Origin: Dryocola sp051307055
GTDB lineage: Bacteria; Pseudomonadota; Gammaproteobacteria; Enterobacterales; Enterobacteriaceae
Assembly (NCBI RefSeq): GCF_051307055.1
Contig: NZ_CP149994.1
Span: 4,092,001-4,156,000 of the forward strand
DNA: 64,000 nucleotides
Direction of reading: 5' to 3'
Part shown: positions 33,291-45,795 of the stretch, piece by piece
Position numbering within the stretch: the stretch's first letter is position 1
How the letters are laid out: every line of letters starts with the position of its first letter
Program-made: the position numbers and the translations under genes
The notes under the pieces: generated by a model
Database searches by the model: none
What the model saw: the letters and a program-made list of their open reading frames with translations, nothing else
Told to the model about the DNA's origin: nothing

Positions 33291-34220
33291 TTAATCGAGC
33301 GTTGGGTTCATATGGCGTAGATCGAACGGCGTGATCTGGTAAACGTAATAGTTCAGCCAGTTGGTGAAGAGTAAATTTCCGTGGCTGCGCCATGTGGCAC
33401 GCGGCTTCTGTTGCGGATCGTTATTCGGGAAATAGTTATAAGGCACGTCAGGATTAAGCCCTGCTTCGACGTCACGGAAATATTCGCCGGAAAGCGTATG
33501 CGCGTCGTATTCCGGATGGCCGGTAACAAAAGCGATGCGCTTGTCTTTGCTGCCAAACAGATAAGCATCTCCTCCTTCTGACTCGGCCAGAATCTCCAGA
33601 TCGGTATAATCGCGAATCAGTGAAGCAGGGAAATCAGCGTAGCGGGAGTGCGGCGCCAGGAAAGAATCGTCAAAGCCACGGGTCAACAAAGCGTGCGGGT
33701 AAGTCAGATGATGTTCATAAACGCCGGAAAGCTTCTCCTGCCGCGTCTGTTTAGGAATGCCGTAGAGGATATTCAGCGCCGCCTGAACGGCCCAGCAGAC
33801 GAACAGCGTTGAGGTGACGTGATCTTTCGCCCAGTGCAGCACCTGTTCAATCTGCGGCCAGTAAGCGACATCGTTAAATTCAACCAGACCCAGCGGGGCG
33901 CCGGTGACGATCAGGCCGTCAAAATTTTCGTGCTGTATCTCTTCAAAATTGCAGTAGAAATTATTGAGATGTTCAGCCGGGGTATTACGGGATTCCCGGC
34001 AGTCAATGCGCAGCAACTGGACATCTACCTGCAAAGGAGAGTTAGAAAGCAGACGCAAAAACTGGTTTTCCGTCTCAATTTTTTTCGGCATCAGATTAAG
34101 TATGAGTACTTTTAGCGGACGAATCTCCTGGTTGCTTGCGCGTGATGATGTCATGACAAAGACATTTTCTTCACGCAGGAAATTGACGGCTGGTAACTCA
34201 TCCTGCACCCGAATCGGCAT
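33291..34220 (-). CDS. metA: Homoserine O-succinyltransferase MetA
   Basis: Activates homoserine with succinyl-CoA, the first committed step of methionine synthesis. The 309 residues equal the E. coli length. The catalytic Cys is C142 in FVCWAVQAALN, and the His/Glu pair lies in VTGHPEYD. MPIRVQDELPAVNFLREENVFVM is the standard N-terminus, with GAGGATATAAGG upstream. It lies directly downstream of the rRNA operon terminators and upstream of aceB, and has MetJ boxes at its promoter. Confidence 0.99.
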   Translation of the reverse strand: MPIRVQDELPAVNFLREENVFVMTSSRASNQEIRPLKVLILNLMPKKIETENQFLRLLSNSPLQVDVQLLRIDCRESRNTPAEHLNNFYCNFEEIQHENFDGLIVTGAPLGLVEFNDVAYWPQIEQVLHWAKDHVTSTLFVCWAVQAALNILYGIPKQTRQEKLSGVYEHHLTYPHALLTRGFDDSFLAPHSRYADFPASLIRDYTDLEILAESEGGDAYLFGSKDKRIAFVTGHPEYDAHTLSGEYFRDVEAGLNPDVPYNYFPNNDPQQKPRATWRSHGNLLFTNWLNYYVYQITPFDLRHMNPTLD

Positions 34221-34239
34221 AACCTTATATCCTCACAGC

Positions 34240-34271
34240 ATACGTTTAAACGTTTAGACATCCAGACAGCT
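34240..34271 (-). promoter_or_regulatory. Four tandem MetJ boxes of metA
   Basis: Four contiguous 8-mers read on the plus strand are ATACGTTT, AAACGTTT, AGACATCC and AGACAGCT. Each matches 6 of 8 positions of the MetJ consensus AGACGTCT. They begin 20 bases upstream of the metA ATG. MetJ binds such tandem arrays cooperatively with S-adenosylmethionine as corepressor. The remaining gap up to 34425 is AT-rich and must contain the metA promoter. Confidence 0.82.
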
Positions 34272-34424
34272 GAAGATAACGCGACGATTGTCAAATGTCG
34301 AGTATTCATAAGATAGTTGAAAATGTTTCACTTAAGGGCGGCGGCTGAAGACAGGGAAATATAGTGCAGTAACGGAGGGAAAATAGAATTTTATAATGTA
34401 GCGCTCAGGCTAAAAGTAGACGAC

Positions 34425-34449
34425 AAAAAGGCCGCCCTGTTGCCCGGCC
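34425..34449 (-). terminator. Second terminator of the rRNA operon
   Basis: On the minus strand CGGCC...GGCCG forms a stem followed by GGCC-TTTTT-GTCG. It lies about 75 bases beyond the first terminator. The 13-base sequence AGACGACAAAAAG (plus strand) occurs at both terminators, suggesting duplication. Confidence 0.7.
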
Positions 34450-34517
34450 GGTGATCAACCTCGTTCGCCCCGGAAGCAGTTGCCTCGCAAGCTTGTATGC
34501 CGTAAACCGCAGACGAC

Positions 34518-34545
34518 AAAAAGCCCCGCACTCATGTGCGGGGCT
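34518..34545 (-). terminator. First terminator of the rRNA operon (T1)
   Basis: A perfect 10-bp stem (AGCCCCGCAC/GTGCGGGGCT) with a 4-base loop is followed on the minus strand by TTTTTGTCGTCT. It begins 14 bases after the 5S gene, like rrn T1 terminators of E. coli. Confidence 0.92.
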
Positions 34546-34558
34546 TTCTGCTGATTCG

Positions 34559-34678
34559 GAGCCTGGCAGTTCCCTACTCTCGCATGGGGAGACCCCACAC
34601 TACCATCGGCGCTACGGCGTTTCACTTCTGAGTTCGGCATGGGGTCAGGTGGGACCACCGCGCTGTTGCCGCCAGGCA
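34559..34678 (-). rRNA. rrf: 5S ribosomal RNA
   Basis: On the minus strand the gene begins TGCCTGGCGGCAACAGCGCG and ends ...GAACTGCCAGGC, about 120 bases. The internal blocks GGTGGTCCCACCTGACCCC and GCCGAACTCAGAAGTGAAAC are as in E. coli. The ends pair to form helix I. The exact 3' end may differ by a base or two. Confidence 0.97.
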
Positions 34679-34782
34679 TATTCTGTACCGCTGACCGTCA
34701 CCTTAAACACGTGACCACCGGCGTCAATCCTGAACATCGCTGAAAATTAAATCGTCTCTCACCAAAACACCTTCGGTGTTGT

Positions 34783-37690
<2,908 letters not shown>

Positions 37691-37885
37691 TCACAACCCG
37701 AAGATGTTTCGCTTCAGGTGATGAAAAGTTGAGAGACTTGGACATATCGTATTCTCATTCTTTATTACGGAAGAATGAGACGACATGTCATTTCAATTTT
37801 CAGCTTGTTCCGGATTTTTAAAGAGCAAATATCTCAAACGTGATTCCTGAGAATCAGTTTTGAGATATGACCGAGCATTAAATGA
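37691..37885 (-). other. tRNA-Ala to 23S spacer with internal boxA
   Basis: The spacer carries an antitermination boxA, TGCTCTTTAAAAATCC (revcomp of 37812-37827), followed by GGAACAAGCTGAAAA, as in the E. coli 23S leader. AT-rich flanking sequence is expected to pair with sequence beyond the 23S 3' end to form the RNase III processing stem. Confidence 0.7.
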
Positions 37886-37961
37886 TGGTGGAGCTAAGCG
37901 GGATCGAACCGCTGACCTCCTGCGTGCAAGGCAGGCGCTCTCCCAGCTGAGCTATAGCCCC
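37886..37961 (-). tRNA. alaT-like: tRNA-Ala (anticodon UGC)
   Basis: A 76-base tRNA on the minus strand starting GGGGCTATAGCTCAGCTGGG and ending in CTCCACCA with encoded CCA. The anticodon loop CTTGCAC gives UGC. The T-arm GGTTCGATCC is intact. It is the second spacer tRNA of the operon. Confidence 0.98.
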
Positions 37962-37996
37962 ATCGATTTCGTAAAACCTTATTGATTCACCATCAG

Positions 37997-38074
37997 TTCG
38001 TTGCCAGACAAGGCGCAGCGCCATGAAGCATACTTAAGTATGTGAGTGGCGCTGTAACGCAGGATAGCGACGAA
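37997..38074. repeat. Long imperfect hairpin between the two spacer tRNAs
   Basis: TTCGTTGCCAGACAAGGCGC (from 37997, continuing AGCGCCA to 38023) is an imperfect inverted repeat of 38047-38074 (TGGCGCTGTAACGC...TAGCGACGAA). The loop contains the perfect 14-base palindrome CATACTTAAGTATG (38029-38042). It makes the tRNA-Ala/tRNA-Ile gap 115 bases, compared with about 42 in E. coli. It resembles the ribosomal spacer loop (rsl) elements reported in enterobacterial spacers. Confidence 0.75.
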
Positions 38075-38076
38075 TC

Positions 38077-38153
<77 letters not shown>

Positions 38154-38221
38154 ATAAGGTTTTACTGCTCGTTTTCTATCAGACAATCTGTGTGGACACT
38201 GCGCGGAACGTATCTTTCAGG

Positions 38222-39763
<1,542 letters not shown>

Positions 39764-39898
39764 AAAAGCTTGATTTGCTTCAACCAGTGAAGCGGTGCTC
39801 AAAGATTACATTCACATAATTCATAATGAATTACTGTCTGGTCACTTTAAGGCTTGATATTTTTTTGCATCCGCAGATGCTGAGATATCAATCCTGCG

Positions 39899-39938
39899 AG
39901 TGCCCACACAGATTGTCTGATAAATTGTTAAAGAGCGG
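39899..39938 (-). other. 16S leader boxA and RNase III stem arm
   Basis: On the minus strand GCTCTTTAACAATTTATCAG is followed by ACAATCTGTGTGGGCACT. GCTCTTTAACAA (revcomp of 39925-39937) is the antitermination boxA bound by Nus factors. CAGACAATCTGTGTGGGCAC is complementary to sequence in the 16S-tRNA spacer (38177-38202), forming the 16S processing stem. Confidence 0.85.
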
Positions 39939-39976
39939 TGCAACGAGCGGCTGAGCCTGCTGTTGCGAGGTGGCGT

Positions 39977-40004
39977 ATATTACGCTTTCCTCTTTCAGAG
40001 TCAA
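39977..40004 (-). promoter_or_regulatory. rRNA promoter P2
   Basis: On the minus strand TTGACT (-35, 39999-40004) and TAATAT (-10, 39977-39982) are 16 bases apart, in the context GGGTTGACTCTGAAAGAGG. This is the usual place of rrn P2, upstream of the boxA leader. Confidence 0.85.
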
Positions 40005-40086
40005 CCCTCAGTTTCAGGATTTTTTAACTCTCATCGCCGCCGTTACTCTGTGAAGTTGTTCACATGTTCCGTGTCGATGGAGGCGC

Positions 40087-40114
40087 ATTATAGGGAGTTC
40101 TCTTCAGGCTGCAA
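40087..40114 (-). promoter_or_regulatory. rRNA promoter P1
   Basis: On the minus strand TTGCAG (-35, 40109-40114) and TATAAT (-10, 40087-40092) are 16 bases apart and followed by the G/C discriminator GCGCCTCC. This arrangement underlies growth-rate and ppGpp control in E. coli. AT-rich sequence just upstream (40115-40135) could be an UP element. P1 lies about 105 bases upstream of P2. Confidence 0.88.
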
Positions 40115-40231
40115 TACTAAATTTGCACTAATTTGACTGACTGCTGCAATCCCCAGCAAAAGCCCGCCTTATACCAGGTTGTGCACAAACTTATCCACAA
40201 TTGTGATTTGAGCTGAAATTTCGCGAGCGCG

Positions 40232-40248
40232 ACGCAAACGTTTTCGCT
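40232..40248 (+). promoter_or_regulatory. PurR operator of purHD
   Basis: ACGCAAACGTTTTCGCT matches the PurR box consensus ACGCAAACGTTTTCNT almost completely. It overlaps the likely -10 TACAAT (40247-40252) and lies 118 bases before purH. PurR with hypoxanthine or guanine represses purHD in enteric bacteria. Confidence 0.9.
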
Positions 40249-40272
40249 ACAATACGCCGCGATAAAAGGACA

Positions 40273-40330
40273 CCCCGTTTTGGGGCGTTAGCTGAGTTTT
40301 ACCCATAAAAAACGAGAATTCAGCTAACGC
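40273..40330 (+). other. Inverted repeat in the purH leader
   Basis: A small hairpin CCCCGTTTTGGGG (40273-40285) runs into a perfect 11-bp inverted repeat, GCGTTAGCTGA (40285-40295) and TCAGCTAACGC (40320-40330), enclosing an A-rich 24-base loop. The two structures share a base and could compete. It ends 36 bases before the purH start, within the transcribed leader if the promoter above is right. No U run follows, so it is not an ordinary terminator. Confidence 0.6.
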
Positions 40331-40366
40331 TCTTCTATATGCGAACCAAAGCTAAGGGATCAAACC

Positions 40367-41956
40367 ATGCAACAACGTCGTCCTGTACGCCGCGCTCTGC
40401 TCAGTGTTTCTGACAAAGCCGGCATCGTCGAATTCGCCCGGGCCCTCTCCCAACGTGGTGTGGAACTGCTCTCCACAGGCGGAACCGCCCGTCTGCTGGC
40501 TGACGCTGGCCTGCCGGTGACCGAAGTCTCTGACTATACCGGTTTCCCGGAGATGATGGATGGACGCGTCAAAACCCTGCATCCGAAAGTCCACGGCGGC
40601 ATTCTGGGCCGTCGTGACCAGGATGATGCCATCATGGCAGAACATGCTATCTCCCCAATCGATATGGTTGTCGTCAACCTTTACCCATTCGCACAGACCG
40701 TAGCCCGCGAAGGCTGCTCTCTGGAAGACGCGGTTGAGAATATCGATATCGGCGGTCCGACTATGGTGCGCTCCGCCGCGAAGAACCACAAAGACGTGGC
40801 GATTGTCGTTAAGAGCAGCGACTACCAGGCAATTATTGCCGAGCTGGATGCTAACGAAGGTTCCCTCACTTTAGAAACCCGCTTCGATCTGGCTATTAAA
40901 GCTTTCGAACATACCGCCGCCTACGACAGCACGATCGCCAACTACTTCGGTAGCCTGGTTCCTGCTTATCATGGCGAAAGCAAGGAACCTGCCGGCCGCT
41001 TCCCGCGCACGCTGAATCTTAATTTCATTAAGAAGCAGGATATGCGCTACGGCGAGAACAGCCACCAGCAGGCCGCCTTCTATATAGAAGAAGAGATTCA
41101 GGAAGCCTCCGTAGCCACCGCCAACCAGGTTCAGGGCAAAGCGCTTTCCTATAACAACATCGCCGATACCGACGCCGCGCTGGAATGCGTGAAAGAATTC
41201 AGCGAGCCTGCATGCGTCATCGTGAAGCACGCCAACCCATGCGGCGTGGCAGTTAGCGACTCCCTGCTGGATGCTTACGACCGCGCGTACAAAACCGACC
41301 CAACCTCCGCATTCGGCGGCATCATCGCGTTTAACCGCGAGCTGGATGCACAGACCGCGCAGGCTATTATCTCCCGCCAGTTCGTAGAAGTGATTATCGC
41401 CCCTTCCGCGAGCGAAGAAGCGCTGAAGATTACCGCTGCGAAACAAAACGTACGCGTTCTGACCTGCGGCCAGTGGCAGCAACGTGTTCCGGGCCTGGAT
41501 TTCAAACGCGTGAACGGCGGACTGCTGGTGCAGGATCGAGATTTGGGCATGGTTACCGCAGCGGACCTGCGCGTAGTCAGCAAGCGCCAGCCAACCGAGC
41601 AGGAGCTGCGTGACGCGCTGTTCTGCTGGAAGGTTGCTAAGTTCGTTAAGTCCAACGCTATCGTTTATGCCCGTGAGAATATGACCATTGGCATAGGCGC
41701 CGGCCAGATGAGCCGAGTTTATTCCGCAAAAATTGCCGGTATCAAAGCGGGGGATGAAGGGCTTGAAGTGAAAGGCTCCGCCATGGCATCCGATGCCTTC
41801 TTCCCGTTCCGCGACGGTATTGATGCCGCAGCCGCCGTTGGCGTGAGCTGCGTGATCCAGCCGGGCGGATCGATCCGCGATGAAGAGGTGATCGCCGCAG
41901 CCGACGAGCACGGGATCGCAATGATCTTTACCGACATGCGTCACTTCCGCCATTAA
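40367..41956 (+). CDS. purH: Bifunctional AICAR formyltransferase/IMP cyclohydrolase PurH
   Basis: Catalyses the last two steps of IMP synthesis. The 529 residues equal the E. coli length. The N-terminal IMP cyclohydrolase domain (about 1-200) shows LLSTGGTARLL, DGRVKTLHPKVHGG and ENIDIGGPTMVRSAAKN. The C-terminal AICAR formyltransferase domain carries the catalytic Lys-His pair at 287-288 in VIVKHANPCGVA, and ends CVIQPGGSIRDEE...TDMRHFRH. It is first in purHD, diverging from the rRNA operon. Confidence 0.99.
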   Translation: MQQRRPVRRALLSVSDKAGIVEFARALSQRGVELLSTGGTARLLADAGLPVTEVSDYTGFPEMMDGRVKTLHPKVHGGILGRRDQDDAIMAEHAISPIDMVVVNLYPFAQTVAREGCSLEDAVENIDIGGPTMVRSAAKNHKDVAIVVKSSDYQAIIAELDANEGSLTLETRFDLAIKAFEHTAAYDSTIANYFGSLVPAYHGESKEPAGRFPRTLNLNFIKKQDMRYGENSHQQAAFYIEEEIQEASVATANQVQGKALSYNNIADTDAALECVKEFSEPACVIVKHANPCGVAVSDSLLDAYDRAYKTDPTSAFGGIIAFNRELDAQTAQAIISRQFVEVIIAPSASEEALKITAAKQNVRVLTCGQWQQRVPGLDFKRVNGGLLVQDRDLGMVTAADLRVVSKRQPTEQELRDALFCWKVAKFVKSNAIVYARENMTIGIGAGQMSRVYSAKIAGIKAGDEGLEVKGSAMASDAFFPFRDGIDAAAAVGVSCVIQPGGSIRDEEVIAAADEHGIAMIFTDMRHFRH

Positions 41957-41972
41957 TCCGGAGCCTTAACGA

Positions 41973-43265
41973 ATGAAAATTTTAGTGATTGGTAACGGCG
42001 GGCGCGAACACGCGCTGGCCTGGAAGGCATCGCAGTCGCCGCTGGTACGAACCGTGTTTGTCGCACCGGGCAATGCGGGTACGGCTCTGGAGCCTGCGCT
42101 GCAAAATGTAGCGATTAATCCAACCGATATTCCGGCGCTGCTCAGCTTTGCCCAGGCTGAAAAAATCGATCTGACGATTGTTGGCCCTGAAGCGCCGCTC
42201 GTTATCGGCGTGGTGGATGCGTTCCGCGCAGCCGGCCTGAAAATCTTTGGCCCAACGCAGGGAGCCGCGCAGTTAGAAGGCTCTAAAGCCTTTACTAAGG
42301 ATTTCCTGGCTCGCCACAAAATCCCTACTGCCGAATATCAGAATTTCACCGAAGTGGAACCGGCGCTGGCCTACATCCGCGAAAAAGGCGCGCCTATTGT
42401 TATCAAGGCCGACGGACTTGCCGCGGGCAAAGGCGTGATCGTGGCGATGACGCTGGCAGAAGCCGAAGCTGCCGTTAACGATATGTTGGCAGGCAACGCC
42501 TTTGGCGATGCCGGGCACCGTATCGTGGTGGAAGAGTTTCTCGACGGCGAAGAAGCCAGCTTTATTGTCATGGTCGACGGTGAGAATGTGCTGCCGATGG
42601 CAACCAGCCAGGATCACAAACGCGTAGGCGATGGCGATACTGGCCCAAACACTGGCGGCATGGGCGCTTACTCCCCTGCTCCGGTGGTCACCGATGAAGT
42701 TCACCAGCGCGCAATGGATCTGGTTATCTGGCCAACCGTTCGCGGTATGGCGGCGGAAGGTAATACCTATACCGGTTTTCTGTATGCGGGCCTGATGATC
42801 GATAAGCAGGGCAACCCTAAAGTTATCGAGTTTAACTGCCGCTTCGGCGACCCGGAAACGCAGCCTATCATGCTGCGCCTGCAGTCCGATCTGGTTGAAC
42901 TGTGCCTTGCAGCCTGCGAGGGTAAACTCGACGAGACAACGTCAAAGTGGGATGAGCGTCCTGCTCTGGGCATTGTCATGGCAGCCGGCGGTTATCCGGC
43001 AGAGTACCGCACCGGTGATGTGATCCACGGCCTGCCGCTCGAAGAAGTGGCCGATGGCAAAGTTTTCCACGCCGGAACCAGACTGCGTGAAGACGATATG
43101 GTCACCACCAGCGGCGGCCGCGTGCTGTGCGTGACGGCGCTTGGCGATACCGTAGCGCAGGCTCAGAAGCGCGCTTACGAGCTGATGAAGGATATCCACT
43201 GGGACGGCAGCTTTAGTCGCTCAGATATCGGCTATCGCGCCATTGAGCGTGAAAACGAGAAGTAA
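41973..43265 (+). CDS. purD: Phosphoribosylamine-glycine ligase PurD
   Basis: ATP-grasp enzyme that makes glycinamide ribonucleotide, step two of purine synthesis. The 430 residues (E. coli 429) start MKILVIGNGGREHALAWK. The ATP-grasp core shows VIKADGLAAGKGVIVA, EEFLDGEEASF and VIEFNCRFGDPETQ. The loop DHKRVGDGDTGPNTGGMGAYSP is intact. It follows purH by 16 bases and is closed by a terminator. Confidence 0.99.
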   Translation: MKILVIGNGGREHALAWKASQSPLVRTVFVAPGNAGTALEPALQNVAINPTDIPALLSFAQAEKIDLTIVGPEAPLVIGVVDAFRAAGLKIFGPTQGAAQLEGSKAFTKDFLARHKIPTAEYQNFTEVEPALAYIREKGAPIVIKADGLAAGKGVIVAMTLAEAEAAVNDMLAGNAFGDAGHRIVVEEFLDGEEASFIVMVDGENVLPMATSQDHKRVGDGDTGPNTGGMGAYSPAPVVTDEVHQRAMDLVIWPTVRGMAAEGNTYTGFLYAGLMIDKQGNPKVIEFNCRFGDPETQPIMLRLQSDLVELCLAACEGKLDETTSKWDERPALGIVMAAGGYPAEYRTGDVIHGLPLEEVADGKVFHAGTRLREDDMVTTSGGRVLCVTALGDTVAQAQKRAYELMKDIHWDGSFSRSDIGYRAIERENEK

Positions 43266-43285
43266 CAGCGTAATGCATTATCTGA

Positions 43286-43308
43286 ACCGCCCGCGTGGCG
43301 GTTTTTTT
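43286..43308 (+). terminator. Terminator of purHD
   Basis: ACCGCC (43286-43291) pairs with GGCGGT (43297-43302), followed by a run of seven T. It ends just before the stop of convergent yjaH. Confidence 0.88.
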
Positions 43309-43312
43309 ATGC

Positions 43313-44011
43313 TCAGAAGTCGGCGGGTTTCGGCTGCCAGGAGCAGAAGTCCTCGTTCGCCACCAGCAAAAGCTGTGACCCATCCGGCGCTTCCAGCCAG
43401 GCAATGCTGACCTCCAGCGACGAATGGCTCTGGCGACGCGCGATATGGCTCAGGGATGGATTGTCCAGCTGCGGACTGAAGGTTTCTCCTTCACAGGTCG
43501 TTACCGTTCCATCGCGATGCCAGCGCCCCTGCCGCAATACCACTTTCCCGATCCGCAGCGCTTCACTGGTCGCTTTTGTCCGGGAAGCCTGATACTGGTA
43601 CAGCGCTATCTGTTCTCTGGAGAGCTGCTGTTTCTGGCCGCTCACTTCGCGCTGCATAAAGCTCAGCTCGCCGCGATCGTCAAAACGCACTTTACTGTGT
43701 TCGGGCTGCTTGCCCTGGATGCTCTGCTCGATAAAGACCAGGCTATCGCCCTGCCAGCGGTATTCGTTCGTTGTGGTGGCGCCGTTTCCGTACGGGCTAA
43801 ACGCTGTCAGCATATGTACCGAACCGTCGCTGTTATCTTTACGCCAGATGCGCACCACGCCCCGATCGGCTACATAGCCGCTGGCGGTAAACGGAGGGAG
43901 AGGATGACTGTTACACGCCGTGAGCAGCAGCGCGCCCGTTAACGCCGCCAGCGGACGCCAGACAGACAAAAGGGGCGAAACCGCCCCTCTGCTAAAACTG
44001 TTCACCGACAC
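43313..44011 (-). CDS. yjaH: YjaH, DUF1481 lipoprotein
   Basis: Predicted lipoprotein of unknown function, homologous to E. coli YjaH (231 residues; 232 here). The signal peptide ends in lipobox LLTAC with Cys at 33. Conserved blocks are DRGVVRIWRKD, TTTNEYRWQ, DDRGELSFMQREV, IARRQSHSS and AWLEAPDGSQLLLV. It lies seven bases after hupA in the same direction and is probably co-transcribed. K-12 has zraP-zraSR between it and purD; here they are adjacent. Confidence 0.93.
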   Translation of the reverse strand: MSVNSFSRGAVSPLLSVWRPLAALTGALLLTACNSHPLPPFTASGYVADRGVVRIWRKDNSDGSVHMLTAFSPYGNGATTTNEYRWQGDSLVFIEQSIQGKQPEHSKVRFDDRGELSFMQREVSGQKQQLSREQIALYQYQASRTKATSEALRIGKVVLRQGRWHRDGTVTTCEGETFSPQLDNPSLSHIARRQSHSSLEVSIAWLEAPDGSQLLLVANEDFCSWQPKPADF

Positions 44012-44018
44012 GCGTTAA

Positions 44019-44291
44019 TTACTTAACTGCGTCTTTCAGCGCTTTACCAGAAACAAATGCCGGCACGTTAGCCGCGGCGATTTTAATTTCTTTACCGGTC
44101 TGCGGGTTGCGGCCAGTACGCTCAGCACGGTGGTTCACTTTGAAGGTACCGAAACCGACCAGTTGTACAGCATCACCTTCTTTCAGAGACTCAGTAATTG
44201 CAGCCAGAGTGGATTCCAGAGCAGCTTTAGCCTGTACTTTAGACAGGTCAGCCTTGTCAGCAATTACATCAATCAGTTGAGTCTTGTTCAT
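44019..44291 (-). CDS. hupA: DNA-binding protein HU-alpha
   Basis: Histone-like nucleoid protein that bends DNA as a dimer with HU-beta. The 90 residues are almost identical to E. coli HupA: MNKTQLIDVIADKADLSKVQ, and the signature GFGTFKVNHRAERTGRNPQTG, which forms the DNA-binding beta arms with the tip RNPQTG. AAGGATAAC precedes the ATG. The upstream gap to yjaG (44292-44477) holds its promoter region and a GC hairpin-prone stretch. Confidence 0.99.
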   Translation of the reverse strand: MNKTQLIDVIADKADLSKVQAKAALESTLAAITESLKEGDAVQLVGFGTFKVNHRAERTGRNPQTGKEIKIAAANVPAFVSGKALKDAVK

Positions 44292-44477
44292 AAGTTATCC
44301 TTACAATGTGTTTATCGCTTGCTAAGCATCGAGTGCGACGGAAATGCCTGAAAAGCACTCTCCTGCATACACGCACCGATAGCCACTTTTTTTCGCCCCA
44401 CAAATGTAGACCAGACGGGGGGCTAATTGGAAGCCTCCAGGCCCTACAAATCAGACTGTAGGTCACGTTTTGTTGTC

Positions 44478-45068
44478 TTACTGCTGCAAATTTATACCGA
44501 TGTTGCTGCTGCCGGCCTCGCGAAGGTCCGCGCGTAATCCTTTGATCAGCTCGATATCTCGTTCTTCGCAGTCGGCCAGCAGGCGGAAAATCTCCCACTG
44601 AATGTCCCATTCCTCTTCCACCGCCGGGTTCGCCCGCAGCTCTTCATCGGTCATTTCACGACCTGCCTGCGTCATTTCGAGCATCGCTACGGTGGTGATT
44701 GAGGACTTGCTGACTTCGATAGCGTGCTCCAGCGTTTCGCCTGAAAGACGAGAGTGAAGCAATTCGCTCAGCGCCACACAGGCATCGATAGCCGGCCAGA
44801 CGCCGTAAATATCATAGTCGTCAGCGGAGGGAATTGCCTCTTCCAGTTTTTCCAGCTGATTCTCAAAATTCACCTTCGCGTCTTTTACCGTCAGCGTTTC
44901 CCAGATGAGATCGACAATACGACGATAAAGCTGGGCATCGCCAAAGCCGGTTTGCTGGCAGAACATGGCGTAGTTGGGATACATGCGCTCGCATAAAGAA
45001 GCCATAAAAGTGACGTGCTGCCAGCTTTCCAGCCTCTCCAGGCGCAAATGAATTGGGTTTTGTAACAT
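44478..45068 (-). CDS. yjaG: YjaG, DUF416 family protein
   Basis: Soluble, acidic, mostly helical protein of unknown function. The 196 residues equal the E. coli length, with MLQNPIHLRLERLESWQHVTFMASLCERMYPNYAMF condensed features: RLERLESWQHVTF, SADDYDIYGVWPAIDACVAL, TTVAMLEMTQAGREMTDEEL and EWDIQWEIFRLL. It lies between nfi and hupA in the hemE-nfi-yjaG-hupA-yjaH series, all on the same strand. Confidence 0.94.
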   Translation of the reverse strand: MLQNPIHLRLERLESWQHVTFMASLCERMYPNYAMFCQQTGFGDAQLYRRIVDLIWETLTVKDAKVNFENQLEKLEEAIPSADDYDIYGVWPAIDACVALSELLHSRLSGETLEHAIEVSKSSITTVAMLEMTQAGREMTDEELRANPAVEEEWDIQWEIFRLLADCEERDIELIKGLRADLREAGSSNIGINLQQ

Positions 45069-45102
45069 AAAGATGTCTCAAAGACGGAAAATTAGCGGCA
45101 GT

Positions 45103-45783
45103 TTACCCTAATCCCCCTTGAATTGCTTGCCACCGCACGAAAGCCGGACGGCCTGATGCAACGGCGTCCGCCCAACGTGTAGGCTCCGGTAAACGGTAAC
45201 CCGCCATGCATCTTTGCACCCATAGCAGCGCGGTGTCGGTGCTCACACGGTGCCCGGTCGCCACGAAGAGAGGATTGCAACGTTTTTTGCTGCGCCAGAC
45301 CCAGGCAAGCTGCTCGCCTTTATCGATGAGCGGCTGTTTCTCACCGATTTCATCGCCCAGTGGCTCAAAGCGCCCGCATAGCCGCTTTTTGGCGACGCCG
45401 ATGGTTGGCACATCTACCAGCAGCCCAAAGTGGCTGGCAACGCCGAGACGACGCGGGTGCGAGATGCCGTGCCCATCGACAAAGAGCAAATCGGGCTTCT
45501 GCGAAAGCATCTCCCAGGCCGCAAGCAGCGCGGGATATTCACGAAATGACAGGAAGCCCGGGATATAAGGCATGGTGGTATTAATACGCGCTATTTTGTA
45601 TTCCACCAGCTCCAGAGAAGGGTATTTTAGCAGCACGATGGCGGCACGCGTGACTTCACCGCCCTGCTCAAATCCCACATCGGCGCCGGCAATAAGCGCC
45701 GGAGACTCAACGGCAAAGCGATCCTCGCGGATCACATTTGAGGCCAGTTCGATCTGTTGCTGACGAAGCGCTGCAAGATCCAT
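45103..45783 (-). CDS. nfi: Deoxyinosine 3' endonuclease (endonuclease V) Nfi
   Basis: Repair nuclease that nicks DNA one base 3' of deaminated bases such as inosine. The 226 residues (E. coli 223) show the metal and catalytic motifs: IAGADVGFEQGGEV with the first Asp, the wedge PYIPGFLSFREYPAL, VDGHGISHPRRLGVASHFG and the C-terminal HRVSTDTALLWVQRC. It starts 12 bases after hemE and is probably co-transcribed. Confidence 0.97.
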   Translation of the reverse strand: MDLAALRQQQIELASNVIREDRFAVESPALIAGADVGFEQGGEVTRAAIVLLKYPSLELVEYKIARINTTMPYIPGFLSFREYPALLAAWEMLSQKPDLLFVDGHGISHPRRLGVASHFGLLVDVPTIGVAKKRLCGRFEPLGDEIGEKQPLIDKGEQLAWVWRSKKRCNPLFVATGHRVSTDTALLWVQRCMAGYRLPEPTRWADAVASGRPAFVRWQAIQGGLG

Positions 45784-45795
45784 TCCTTCTCCTTT

